This document shows, in pieces, positions 39,698 through 52,419 of a stretch of 64,000 nucleotides of DNA; position 1 is the stretch's first letter; each line of letters starts with the position of its first letter. The translations under genes and the position numbers were made by a program. Source of the stretch: Steromphala cineraria (taxonomy: Eukaryota > Mollusca > Gastropoda > Trochida > Trochidae); contig OU744731.1 of the NCBI GenBank assembly GCA_916613615.1, positions 19,748,328 to 19,812,327 on the forward strand, in the 5' to 3' direction. Under the pieces are notes generated by a model. The model searched no databases, had not been told where the DNA came from, and worked only from the letters and a program-made list of their open reading frames with translations.

Positions 39698-39728
39698 CAA
39701 TTTTTAAAAACGCGTGCTACTGCCCTTT
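39524..39728. mobile_element. Chimeric MITE at the duplication junction
   Basis: The left part ('ggcagtagcacgttttaggg' to 'aaatatgg', up to 39697) equals the MITE at 42765. The right part ('caatttttaaaaacgcg' to 'ctactgcccttt', from 39698) equals the MITE at 36366. The tandem junction therefore lies inside a hybrid element. Confidence 0.85.
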
Positions 39729-42700
39729 TACATGCTGGAATATATATTTTATAACGCACAAGAAAAGACGAAGGCAGTTCTAAAGTAAAACAAAAGTTTA
39801 TTGCTTTTAAAAAAACAAGGCATTCCGTAACATAGTCCATTTAAAAAAAAAATCACACATGGAGAAAATAAAGACACGTAACAGTGAATAATTTATGTCA
39901 GCTAACACCCATTAATTCATTAATAAGGGCTGATATCACTTATATATTTAAAGGAAGCCCACAACTGTAAATGCAAATGTTTTGGCTAAATTAGATTCCA
40001 TAAAATCAAGGAAAAATTTCTTGACAGGGCAACCTTCTTCACCCTATAGTTGACAATGTCATCTGTATGCTTTATGAACATCACAGCAGCTTCTAACAAC
40101 TTCTCGTTTGGTCACCACCAGCTGTCTGACTGTGATGAACTTATGGCGATTAACTGACACGACAGAAGCAACTATTTCATATTGTACAGAAACTAAATTT
40201 TTCAGTGATGTTTTAGTGAATCCAACAAATTCAAAAGGGCGGCAGACAGGTTTTCCTTGAAGTGTTTCTTATATCCTCATGACTGAAAATATTTACACAT
40301 ATAATATGAGATATGACGGACTTGGTCTTTTTTCATCATTTCAACGCACCAATATCATATTCAATCATAAGAAAATAGTTGATTTTATTTCATGTTGTAT
40401 GGTCTCTTTAATTTACCAACGTCCGTTTAGACTTGGGAAGTTAGACAAGACCAGAAACTTGGTCTTGTTCCATTATCAAATGATATTATTAACTCAGCAT
40501 TAAACGCTTCTGGTTTCTCTAGTCCACATGCATTCCTTGTTTTTAAACTATTTAACATTGACATTGAATAGAATAAGTTTCTCTTTCGGATTTAACTGGT
40601 GTGAACTTGATGTAATTTAAGTATATTGGTAACGTACAATGCTTTTCATGATTACATTGATATAACCTCGGTCGTGTTTGTATGCAAAGTTTAAGTAATG
40701 GTGTTACCTAACTTCAAGGAGAAGACGTGTTTGTGTTTAAGAGCTCTTGACATAATTTGATACATGTACAAAAACAGGAACGCTGTTTAGCTATTAAATT
40801 GATACATTACCGTGGCATTGTATTTACTCCTCGTTAGATTCTACTCTGCATACAATGTGTCTGTCGTCAGCATCATCCGCTTACCGCAAATTGTATTAAG
40901 AGTCTACTTGTGCGTGGTGATAACGACCATGGAGCCGAAAATAGTGCATAGGATTCATCAGCGACAGTAATTTGCAGACACATTTTGATTTCAGATTGAT
41001 TTCCAAAATAACCACGAAATCGGTTCATGAGATGAATTAATATCTATCTTTCAAGTAAAACTGCTGCTAATATTAGCTAGAACATTGATCGCAAGATAAG
41101 ATGTTATTGCAATAGTATATATCATCTTTAATCAAGTAGAGCTGTACAAATGCATAAATTAGTTTATATCATCAAGAAATTTAATGCTACATTAAACAAG
41201 CTTACTCAATCAAATACCACGTCCAGATAAAATGGAAGTGAAATATGAATAGGGTGGATGAATAATAAAACATGTGCGTTTCGTTTTTTCAGTATTCGAT
41301 GTCATTCTAATTATTAAGATTTCATATAATTTGTAGCTTTATTCTTTGAGTATATGAAACATTTGACTTTACTTCTTTCATAATTGCTTTTGTCACTTAA
41401 ATTATCCTAACCAAACACGGACTCGTGTTTGATAAACTATATATTTTACTGCAATCTGCTCTCTTTTTCAAATTTATGAAGAATTTTAAGTATATGAATA
41501 GAAAAAAAATATATTTATCAAATTATCACAGCGGTAGCGGAAAACATTTGTGGTGAATAATAATATCTAAATAACTTACCTTCAACAACTTGACGTAGTC
41601 CTTTTAAGGATTGGTAGCTTCTTATACATAAGCATTGATATTATACGGAAGAATGTAGTTCAATGTTAATTATTCATTACATCGAAATACATAATATAAA
41701 CTCACCAATCTAAATTTGTTTTACCGTGTTAAGTTCCGATAAAAACGTTGAAAAAAGCCTCTACATACACAGTTTGATTTAGTTAAACACCACAAAGGGA
41801 TTTGGAATTTACAAACGGAAATACTTTTGTACATATATATATATATATTACCTCCTTCCTTTTGAGGATGAATTCCTCGATGGCTATATCCAAACCACTT
41901 TTGCAACTCATTTAGTGGTGTCCGTTAAACATAACATATAGTTGAAGAGACTAATTTATATAGCTCGGATGTTTTACTGACATTTTAAAGTCAGTCCCAC
42001 TCAGAGGATTTTTATTGGAAATACGTCCACATCTGAGCTAAGTGAAATGTCAAATAGTCGGGAATTCTATCAACACCATAACTAAAAGAACTTGTCAACA
42101 CAATATAACTTGTTTAACAAAGTTGTAGTAAAATGTACATTTTGTACAACTTATCAACATAGCCTACAAACTTTTTAATAAACACAATAAAAGTGGAACG
42201 GAATGGGAGATTATTGAAAACATACTTCGATACGAGACAAGACACATAAAACTGTTCTCAGCATAGCAATGAGACATATAACATATTCAAAGGTAGGACT
42301 TGTAACCCGGATATGTTAATTCATTTGGTTGCATATGTCAGAGGTCGAGCCACAGAAACTTGTAAATTTGTCTGTACGATAATGACAAGACAATCTAGCA
42401 ACCCTGGCTGACAATGTTCAATAAAGAGAAAAGCTTGTGTAACGCAGCATAAAGCTCTTGATTTTTACACTGACATCAAAAGTTGGAAGATGAAATCATC
42501 GACTGGTAGATTATTGTAAAAAGTACAAATAAGGGATACAGGCACATTATTCTATTTAAGCACTAGAACACATATCAATCAAATAGTGAAAATCAAAGTA
42601 AGGGGTTATAATACAGTAATACAGCAATTTTTGTCTGCAAGTAATTGAGAAATAGGACGCCATAAAACATATCAAATCCAGTTGATAACCTGGCTAATAG

Positions 42701-42938
42701 ACGAGCAGAAAACTCTAAGTAACTGTATTCATCCGATCTTGACCTCATATTTTATGTCCAATTAAAAAAAGGCAGTAGCACGTTTTAGGGGAATATAATG
42801 TGAACATACTTGATTCAAATTGAAAGACAATGCATTTAAATCAAATGAAGCAATAATAAAACAAATACATAATGTAAAGTTCAGCCATGCGATTCCCTTT
42901 TGTTACACAAAATAATTAAGGTATTCACACAAATATGG
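39698..42938. repeat. 3,241-bp tandem duplication, copy 2
   Basis: Matches 36457-39697 throughout. The match stops at 42938, where the sequence carries on into the uninterrupted interior of the second MITE ('atggccgcaaatgg'). Confidence 0.95.
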
Positions 42939-43090
42939 CCGCAAATGGACTTTATGTGAATCTGTATAATTTGTTCTCTGACAATAGATGATTGGTTTAT
43001 GTAATAATATTTTTTACACTTTGAAAATAAAACATTTACCATAAACGTACAATTAGCAATGAAACATTTATAATATAAAACTGAAGAAAA
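42763..43090. mobile_element. TA-flanked MITE, copy with decayed right end
   Basis: The left end 'ggcagtagcacgtttt' and the interior ('gccatgcgattccc', 'atggccgcaaatggac', 'aatttgttctctg') follow the family order seen at 33742 and 51041. The expected right terminus near 43085 is not clearly recognisable. Confidence 0.7.
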
Positions 43091-46000
43091 ACTAATAATG
43101 TGTCAAGAGTAACAAATTTGAGAAAGCCTTTATTAAATAAGAGTATTTGGAGGCAAAGTGGATAATCTGTAAAAAAAAATGTAACAAGTCCTATCCAGCT
43201 CACAACAAATCATCACATTTTGATCAACTTTGATATGAAGATACAGTCATATAAAGGTTTGTCATGATAAACAATTTGAAAATATGTTTGTAAAAATTTC
43301 TTTTTTGGAAGCTAAAAATGAGTACTCTGTTAACTAACTGTTACAATTCTTTTCAACTTTTAAACTAACCATCACGTTTTGGTTATACGTAATTCATGAA
43401 GGTGTGTCATGATTAAAAACTGTGAAATTTTGCAAATGACTACCATGTCACCATTAAGGGGCCACTGAATCATCTACCTAACAATTAAAGTCCTTATCTG
43501 GTGAATAATGTACAAACGGTTTCAGATTAAGGTCTTTTGCTAAACCAAACAATTCAAAACCTCAAAATCAAGGATCTGTACTCCTGAATGCAGATTTCTT
43601 GATGATCTGATAACGACAGTTCAGTCATATAACCTGTCATCGATCTTCCCCTTACGTCATAACCTCCTATCTACACTATTTTGAATGAAAGTAATGTTCA
43701 TTGAAATGTGAGAAATGAGAGCCGACCAAACCATTTAACGAGTTTGGATAAAAACTTTCATTTTACAGAATTTTACCCATAAATATCAACTTGTTCAATC
43801 TGTTTAAAAACCTCTGTTTTTCGTAATGAACAACTTTAAATACAAACAATCGAACACAGTTGTCGAAAAAAAAAGCTGCAAACCCATTTGCCCTTTTTCG
43901 CATATATAACCTTGACATGTTGCTCTGTCTTAGTGCCGTGAATAATTTACTTTTACACAAAACAGAAAACTTCTGACGGAGCATTCATATCGAAATAACG
44001 TTTTTGATGAGTTTCGTTAGTAAGTACCATAAAGGTATTTCGTCTTCCTACTAGCTTACACAACAATCACAAACATCACATTAGCTTAATCCAGGCCATT
44101 TGCCAAAACGGGTTATAAAGTGACGCATATATACCCTGTTTATGTGGGCCAAGAGAAGTTTGTGTTTATCCTTATATTTGTTTAACCCGGTTTAATACAA
44201 AATATACATTTGAAAATATTAATGAGATGTAATTAACTTACATATATTAATTAAAACTATTTGTTTTTTATTAAATAAAATGTCTTTAGTACAAGCTTTC
44301 AAAAATGAAAAAAAAACACGTTTTGAATAACAGTGACAGCCCTCTGGTATGTCCGCATGACAAGATTATAGCTTCAGCAACATCTAATCAACAACTAGGA
44401 GACTGAGTTTAAAACGGCACTGTTTAGAGAATATGAATGACTGAAAATACGAATGGGGCATTTAAAAATCTAGTATAATGACTCATGACCACTTTCCAGA
44501 ATTCATTTAAACGGAATTTTTACACTTTTACATTACATCGAGTATCAATTTTTAAAACAGAATAGCCAACATACAACAATATTAGTTTTTTTATGGAGCA
44601 TTGTCTTGGCAACTTCTGGGGAGCAAATATCCTGTGGTAATGGCATGTCATCATATTATATATATAATATAATAATATAATCATATTAAGAAGGTTTTTT
44701 TACCTTTCACCCGTCAATCATATTAGGAGTATGTTTTTATTTTTCAGCTAACTTGATGACACAGCAAATATCTTCAGGAAGAAATACCATTCGTTCTTTG
44801 ATGTAGCTATTGTACTGAATGTTCAAATGTCAAGTGTCTTTGTAGACGCATTAGTGAGATTGCCCCGAGCTTATTGGTCTCAAACTAATAAGATATATAG
44901 GGAACAGACAAGTGATTATGAATCAACTTAAAAGGACAAAAGAAATATATTACATTGTTCAGAAGACTTCTCTTTTAAGTATGTTACATATTCAATTATC
45001 AGAAACGTTTAAGGCTTAATTTGTTTTTCCTCACCTCGAGCGGCGGTTCCAAACCGAACATACGTACTTCCTAGTGCGTGCTCTCTACTTGCCTATTCTT
45101 ATCCAACAAGAAGCTGACATTAAAGTTTGTATTCCATTAGTTTGTGTTTGAAAACTTAGTTATCAGAAGCCGTGAACTTTGTTGCCTGCAACTCTTTTGT
45201 AAGATGTTTCACTACTCCAAAGAATACTCGTGATTTTTTCATTTTCTAAAAATACACACAATTCACATTCAAAAGCACTCTAGAAATAATGTGATACCTG
45301 TACATGAACAGGGATGCTTTCTTCATTTTAACGATATACCATGGAATTTACTCTTTATTTAATTCTAGTATACAATGTTTCATTCATCAACGATATAAAT
45401 TTGACCCAAAGACTGCTGTATTGAGATAGTCAATGTGGATAAAACAATGTCAATTCTACACGGCATTGGCAGTATTGTGCAGATACATTTGTTGCAGTAA
45501 GATTGATACTCAAACTAGCCAACGATGGGTTAATAAGATACATTAAATACCCCTTTAAAGTGGGCGAATATGATACGTTCTCAATCTTGTTTTTGCCGCC
45601 GACTAAATTCTGGACAGTGTGAGGCCTCACACTGTCTAGAATGTAGCTTACTTGATGTAAGCATGTATATCATCAATAGCTAATGGTACCGGTATCATTG
45701 CTTTGAAATCCTACACAACCTTATCAGATTGAACAATTTAATTTTCGAATAAAGTTTATTTTTATGTCCAAAAGTTCATTTCGGACTCATATAGCAAATA
45801 GATAGAATAAAATTAATTGATTAAAAGGACGGAAATCAGTGAATAGGAGTTTTCTTTCAACTTCTAGTTATCTGATACAATTCTCATTATCTACAATTTC
45901 GTTGTCTATTGACTTCATTGTTCTTATAAACAATAACACAGGTCATTCAGTAAATTACATTTGATGTTGATAAATAAATATAATCAGCTAGGTTCAGTTC

Positions 46001-47850
46001 TCTATTCAGTTCATTGGTGAGATCCTAACATGTTATATGATACATTGTTCCCATTGTTCATTGTTTGCCCTTACCTGGTGCACAACTCATACAGAAGTTT
46101 ATGATTGTGAGTAAGTACCTTCAAATATAAAACATGTGCCGTTATAATGCGTATACGTTGTGTTTGAGTATATTATGCAATTTCTGAAAAAAATCAATGT
46201 GACTGTAATAACCCCACTTGTTTTTGATAAGGTGTCATAACGGTACCAGACATGGTTATTACAAATGACATTTTGAGTTGACATTTGAAATACATTCTGA
46301 CAGTTATTAAGAACTGGTTTTCGAATTATTGTTACAAAGTCGACCATTGCTTCTGACAGTATGCAACGTTACTTTATAAATTACTATGGAAGAAAAAAAG
46401 GTTCAATTAGTTATGTATTTGTTTTATTCTCTTTTGTATGAATAGAGCACCATGTCTCTTGAAATTTGAAGTATTAAAGCATACAACTTTTCTCCGTATT
46501 TGTGATTGTATTTCATGCGTGTAGGAATCACTTCTTGGCTGTATTAAGTCAGCTTAATGTAGCTAATTCAGAAATTTCTTTTTAAGCAAATCAAGTAACA
46601 TATATTTGATGAGGCTCTTTGGTATATCTGCACATCACATGCACATCACATGCCAGTAAATTACCCCCAGAGCTAGTACAATGCCATAGTAATGGGGGAT
46701 TCTTGTTCTATTATAAGACGAATATTTTCTACAGCTCTAGCTGACAAGTAAAACACTAGTAAGATGCACATTTGGCATTCGATACGATACAGACATCTAA
46801 GGTTCTCACCAGGAAAAGCAATATCCAAAAGATCAATCAGACAATGAAAATATTAAAAGTACGAAGTTATACTGCGGTCATGATAAACGATTTAATTGCT
46901 TGATACTGAAATGTTCATCAATTGGAGATCCTGTCTGTACAACAACGACACGACAATCTATCAACTTTTGCCGATATAGTTCAAGTTAAGTGCACATTTT
47001 ATTAAACGCAACCGAAAATAGCCTTTCGACAACATAAAGGAGTTCGGGGATATCAACATAAAATGTAGACAATAAGAGAACAAAGTTGTAAATCAAGTCA
47101 GATATGTAACGTTAAAAGTGCTGACTTAATCCAGCACCGGTATCTAATCGTTATCTTTGTAAAACTTCAACAACGAAATGTTTATTTAAAAAGAAGGGAT
47201 GACGTCATCTAAAAAAAATCTTTTCACAAATTATCTTGGACATGACCAAATAAATGTTGACAAATGTATCGTGCTTCATGAAGTATTAAATACTGAATAC
47301 AATTCTGTATGTTTGAACTTGCTTGATTCATTCGAAGGTTAAGAACCCAATGCTAAGTATCGATATGAACGTTACAGTGGACAAAAGTAATGAGTTTCAG
47401 GGTAATGTGACACATTAATAACTGGCATTTCGTTCATGAGTATCAATGTTTAATTCTTTTAATCTGAACATTATGGTGCTCGTATCGATTTCAGTCTACA
47501 TCGTCAATAACATTATAAGTGATATATATATAGAACTCAGAGATCTGTGTTGATTAAATGAATATGAATGAATAACCGATTAATCTCTTTATTTCTTCCA
47601 GATATCACATCACAGTATTATAACTGTTAACTTATAATTTTCACTTATAAGCAAATGTACAAACCAAAAAAATGTCTACAATGTGCACTTGAAGCGAGCA
47701 AATAATACAGGTATTTACTGTAAAGGATTATCATATATCTGGTAATAATGGTAAAATCACCCTCACATATATGTAGTTTTTTTTAATGTAACAACAGAAC
47801 AATGTTTGTGACAGCATGTTTATACGGTTAAATAGTGTATAATTGGTATT
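43091..47850. other. Old repeat-derived interval, no gene recognised
   Basis: Several short stretches resemble the 35.2-39.4 kb region in the same orientation. 45290-45385 ('tacctgtacatgaacaggga', 'tatacaatgt') matches 37515-37615. 46830-46870 resembles 39340-39385. An AT-rich near-palindrome, 'attatatatataatataat', lies near 44655. No frame resembles a known protein. Confidence 0.4.
45607..45642. repeat. Palindrome, 24 bp perfect core
   Basis: The core 45613-45636 reads 'gacagtgtgagg' then its exact complement. It extends to 36 bp ('attct' / 'agaat') with one mismatched pair. It is GC-richer than its surroundings. Function unknown; it could be a minimal hairpin element or a binding site. 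Confidence 0.75.
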
Positions 47851-48026
47851 TTGAAATTATATTTAACACAGAATCTTTGCATAATGAGGTATAACACTTT
47901 AACACTGATCAATGAGCTAGAAATGGGTTCACAAATAGGATTGGCGGCAAATGGACAATACAGAACTCAAAGGTTTAAATCTGACATGAAACATGGAGTA
48001 CAACAACGTCATCATGAAATGGAGAG

Positions 48027-48413
48027 TCAGTAACGGGTTGCTTCCCTTCTTGTATCAACAAGGGCGGTAATCCGTCTTGGAATACTGTCAATCACGGTTG
48101 CAAGGCCATATTGTTACAGATTTGTACAAAGCATTGTCCAAAATCGTCGAGATTTTGCGGAAAGGGGTCAGTCTAACCTGTCCGTGTCTATTTTGACCCA
48201 AATGTGCTCTATCGGGTTCATGTCGGATCTTCTTGCCTCTTGTTCACAGTTTCGCCGAAAGTTATCAGCTGCACCAATCGGCCTCGAAGTGACCCGATAG
48301 CAAAAGTCGATTCCGTTGCACAAGGCGCCACAGTAGATGGCAGTGGTCTTGCGTAGAGTGTCAAGTTGCAAAATTGCAACAAATTTAAGCAAAGTGAAGT
48401 GTTTAACACACAT
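48027..48413 (-). pseudogene. Tc1/mariner transposase, decayed C-terminal half
   Basis: On the minus strand, '...RRSDMNPIEHIW' is the conserved DxNPIEHxW motif near the last catalytic acidic residue of Tc1-like transposases. After a frame change the sequence gives 'VIDSIPRRITALVDTR' and 'EATRY' followed by stop, equivalent to the usual 'SMRRR...GGHTRY' end. At least one frameshift and one in-frame stop break it. No inverted ends were recognised around it. It is older than the 32.9-kb relic. Confidence 0.75.
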
Positions 48414-49224
48414 GTGAAAGCAAAGTTGTTTTAAGCTAACTTAGTGAATATGTTTTTGAAAGTAGGATAAAAATAAAAGGTCTAATAACTCGTGGTATCA
48501 AAATTTCTTCTAAAATGATATTGCAAATGACAAAGGATTACTGTACTACTTTACATCGGAAAACGTGACAGTAAGTAATTCTTGATCGGTTTGCATAAGG
48601 ACCCTTTAGTGTTTTGGGAACCATTGACTACCAGTTACATTGAGTGACCGTTGCCATAAGCTTAAGTTTACTTAGTTTAAGTGGACCCATGGTAATGTAC
48701 ATTTAACTTCGTATTCAATTTAACCGATCTTGTTGGAATATATAGAAAGCAATCCATTAACTTGAAAAGATTAAGAAAATATATTTTTCCTTTTTTGGAT
48801 ACCACGTCTACTTAAAAAGTTTTAAAAATATTAGGTCGTTCCATTTTCATAAGTTCAGTCCATCAAGCGAACAAATATTAAACTTATCTAAAGTAGGTAG
48901 TAGTATATGATCAAAAAATACTGTAGAAGAATGTGTATACATTGATGAACCACTTTTAACGTTCATGAATTCTATGCTGTAGTGGGTTATTACAAAACTA
49001 AAAGCGTTTCAGTTTTTATAAGTTTTATTTTGCTTAGACCATCATCATTTCATAGATTTCCTCTCCTCGGTTCAGATTTTGATTCAGAAGCTGCCAGACC
49101 GAAGGTAGAGTTAGTTATGATATATACTTTCTAATCAGGTCAGAAGTATTTTCCATTTTATTTGTTTCATGTTGCCCCTATAACATAAAAACACTTGAGA
49201 TGGATGAAATACTTGAAAAGGATT
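48414..49224. other. Unannotated interval with family C repeat
   Basis: 48630-48745 resembles 32760-32884. No gene recognised. Confidence 0.4.
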
Positions 49225-49298
49225 GATTCAATTAGTGAGTGAGTTATTGTTTCACGCCGCTTTGGCAATATTTTAGCCATTAGCGGCCTTGGATTCAA
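49225..49298 (-). mobile_element. SINE/LINE 3' tail relic (solo), with possible target duplication
   Basis: The body 49232-49291 has 'gtgagtgagttattgtttca' then 'cgccgctttggcaata', the reverse complement of the common tail. 'gattcaa' at 49225-49231 and 49292-49298 may be the target duplication. If so, this copy was inserted already truncated. Confidence 0.7.
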
Positions 49299-50611
49299 GT
49301 GATACAGAGTAATACCAAGTTAGAGGTGCCATATAGTTTGTTTATAATGGTCATGATATGAAACAAGAGAAGAATAACATACCAAATTTAATTTACAACA
49401 TTTCAAATTCATCAAAAGGGGTTATGCTCAAACAACTTAATGCGAAGCTTTACCTTTACAGAACATAACAAAATTATATCTCAATTATCATATGAAACAT
49501 CGATGGTAATTTTTAAAAATCATATTGATAAGCAGAGTTTCATTGAAAGAAATATAATAAACAAGTGGGAAAAAATAAGATACTGGAATATGGTAGTGTT
49601 TATCAGAACGTTAATTTTATTTTGAAAACTGTTTACTTTTTTTTGACAGTTAATGGATTATCCATGTTATACATCTTTTATATCTAGAATCATTAACTTT
49701 ATCACACTTTATCACAACTTAAGCAGATGTCAATATCTGGATCGAGCAGGTATAGAAAGTTTACTTTTAAGTGGATTACTTTTTCATTGACGAAATCTTA
49801 AAATTGTGCGAAAATAGATCCTATTGTTATTTTTATGTTTATATTTGAATCAATTCAAAAGATGTTTATGTATATCACTATCATAAATAGTGATAACAGC
49901 AAAGGTCGTCGTGTTTAAGGTTTCTAAGGCAATATTAATAATAAAACGTCATTAATTTGGATGTCAACTAAATTTTATATTCGAACAAATAATTGTAAAG
50001 TCTAGTGACAAGGAAAAGCTCTCTGTAAAATCCCACACTAATACATGTATGTCTGTGTAATCTCAAACCGTCTTTATCACTCGTTGATCAAGTATAAATC
50101 AGCACAAATCATCTATGAATTGTGCGCAAGTAATCTTTATATAGTTGAATCGAAATCAATTTTGATAATCATCGAGATACTCATATGTTGTCAACAATTA
50201 GTTTTTACTCAGCCAAGCATCCTGAGTGCTACCTCAAATTTAGAAACATTGAATCTGGGTTTTTTTCATTCGTCAGTTACCCCTATAAACTAATCAATAA
50301 TAATTACTAATTATCATTTCTTCATATCGCTGTTAGACCCATCTTTATTGATTGAAAATCCCAACCTCTTACAATTCATGAATAAATGCACAAAACAAAT
50401 TAAATTTACATATATACGTACGCTTTGATCATTGCCCCTATGGCGTGTATCGTGGAAAATATATACCTATAGTCATTTTTAAGGCATTCACTTTTCAAAA
50501 TAAAAATGTGTGTAGGTGTTAATGCTACATTAAACAAGAATTGCATAATTGCGCATTATAACACATAACGGTATACCTATATATAAATGAATACAAGTAT
50601 CACTTGAAAGA
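49299..50611. other. Unannotated interval with family B repeat
   Basis: 50030-50110 matches 29611-29690 ('atctcaaaccgtctttat'). Otherwise A+T-rich with nothing recognised. Confidence 0.4.
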
Positions 50612-50667
50612 GTTAGTGAGTTATTGTTTAGCGCCGCCTGGGCAGTATCGCAGCCGTTAGCGGCAAT
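50612..50667 (-). mobile_element. SINE/LINE 3' tail relic (solo)
   Basis: 'agttagtgagttattgttta' is followed by 'gcgccgcctgggcagtatcg' and 'cagccgttagcggc'. Same family as the copies at 10689 and 49232. No clear target duplication. Confidence 0.65.
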
Positions 50668-51038
50668 ATCAACAAAATGAACTTAATGACCAACTATATT
50701 TTCATTAATTTATTTGTTAAACAAGAAATGACTTAGATACAAATGATCTTGACACATTACCTATCTAACTTAATGTGAACAAAAATGATTTGATTCGATA
50801 GTTTCGGATTCCGTTTCGTAAACATCCGTAAGTAAAACTAATGAAGGGCGTTTGAACAGTCCAATTTGAATATATCAATTTATAATTACAACGATCTCAT
50901 TTATTCATTGTTGACAGGTTAAATTCTACACATCGTGGCTATCAATATTCTATCAGATATAATGACTACGAAGTTTGAGTACAACATACGGCAAAAGTTC
51001 ATTACTCAGTACGCACAGGTGTTCAATAATCGGGACTT

Positions 51039-51409
51039 TAAAGGGGCAGTATTACGTTTTTGGGGGGGGGGGATATAAAGTGATGTCAGGAAAGAGAATA
51101 AATTGTTCCAATAAAAAGACAATGTATCCAAACTAAATGCAGCAGTGATAGATCAAATATATATTTTGAATTTAAAGTTCTACCATGCGATTCTTTTTAC
51201 TTACACAAAATGAATCTTATGTGTTTACGTAGAAATGACAGTCAATGGACTTTATGTGAATCATATCATGGTTTGTTCTCTGAATATGGATAATTGGTTT
51301 GTGTAATGAGATTTGTGAGACTATCAAAACACATTTAGCATTAAATAACGTATAATTATAAGTGTAAAATTGAAACAAAATTTTAAAAAAACGTGCTACT
51401 GCCCCTCTA
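51039..51409. mobile_element. TA-flanked MITE, full-length-looking copy
   Basis: The body 51041-51407 (367 bp) starts 'aaggggcagtattacgtttt' and ends 'aaacgtgctactgcccctc', with TA on both sides. A run of ten G lies just inside the left end. It is the best full-length representative besides 33742-34085. Confidence 0.85.
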
Positions 51410-52034
51410 AGGTTTGTGAAGAATCTGTGATAGCGACACTGACTGTTGGTTCCGACTTCTATGAAGGTTGTTTATCTAGATGCAACATGGGAACATGACA
51501 CGAGAATGAGAATGTTATCTCACTGTTATAAAAACATTTAAGAGTAGGTATATACACAATCATCTCTCAAAAAACCTTCAATCGTATTTTAGCGCACATA
51601 CAAGCCGAATACAATAAGGTCAACTACGTTTGATTTAAAAGTTCAAACTCGTCAACAGTCTTTGTGGAATTAAATGAATATTGCAACTTCTGTGCATGGA
51701 ATAATCCTTCCTTCAGGATACATCTCAAGCATAAGTCTTCAAATAATTAAAATGATATTCATAATCACAAAGAACCCTTAGCGTTGTTGAAAACCTTTTG
51801 ATCTGCGTATTTATATAAGCTCTTATATTTATCTAAGTTTTAAGATTGTTTTTCTTGTCAACCTGTTTTGAACAAGAATGTAACAAACATACTCATTATT
51901 ACAAAGAACAAACGTAGGTATCATCAAGTTTAGCTTATACATGCCTAAATTTGAAGTTTTCTTTCGGTAAATTTCTTTATTGAATATTACACGACACTAC
52001 AAACTGTACGTTAGGGTCATAATGAAGCAACCCA
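51410..52034. other. Unannotated A+T-rich interval
   Basis: Nothing recognised. Confidence 0.35.
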
Positions 52035-52260
52035 ATACCTGTGTAACCATAGTCAAGAATTCATGTACGTGATCAATTCGATGTCTGAGAAGTCTGGTCC
52101 TATCATTGCTTCCGGCACTTTGTTGACGCAAATAATCACCCACAGTTCCATTACTGCTCACATTTAGATCCTGCCATTAGTGATATGTGTTGCAATGTCA
52201 GGTAATGTTAGTGTTATTCTTGTTTCCTTGAATAATAACACCATGGAGACATCATAGAAA
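52035..52260. repeat. Dispersed repeat family B, segment 2, second copy
   Basis: Matches 30413-30670 with 'attgcttccggcac', 'cagttccattactgctcac' and 'cctgccattagt'. It breaks the open frame present in the 30.6-kb copy. Confidence 0.65.
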
Positions 52261-52419
52261 GGTTAAATGTTAAATATTTCTATTCATATCATCTTTGTCT
52301 CATATTTGTTAAAAATTTGTTTTTATTTTCAGTAGTTTCCTTTCATGTAAATTGTTCTTATATGTCAAATTCAAAATATTGGATACAACAAATTACCTGT
52401 TATTTCCAGGAAATGTACC

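Noticed and set aside
37038..41906. Identical 74- and 61-codon frames present twice as a conserved gene pair
   Set aside because: Identity comes from the recent 3,241-bp tandem duplication of the whole DNA, not from selection on protein. No motif is present.
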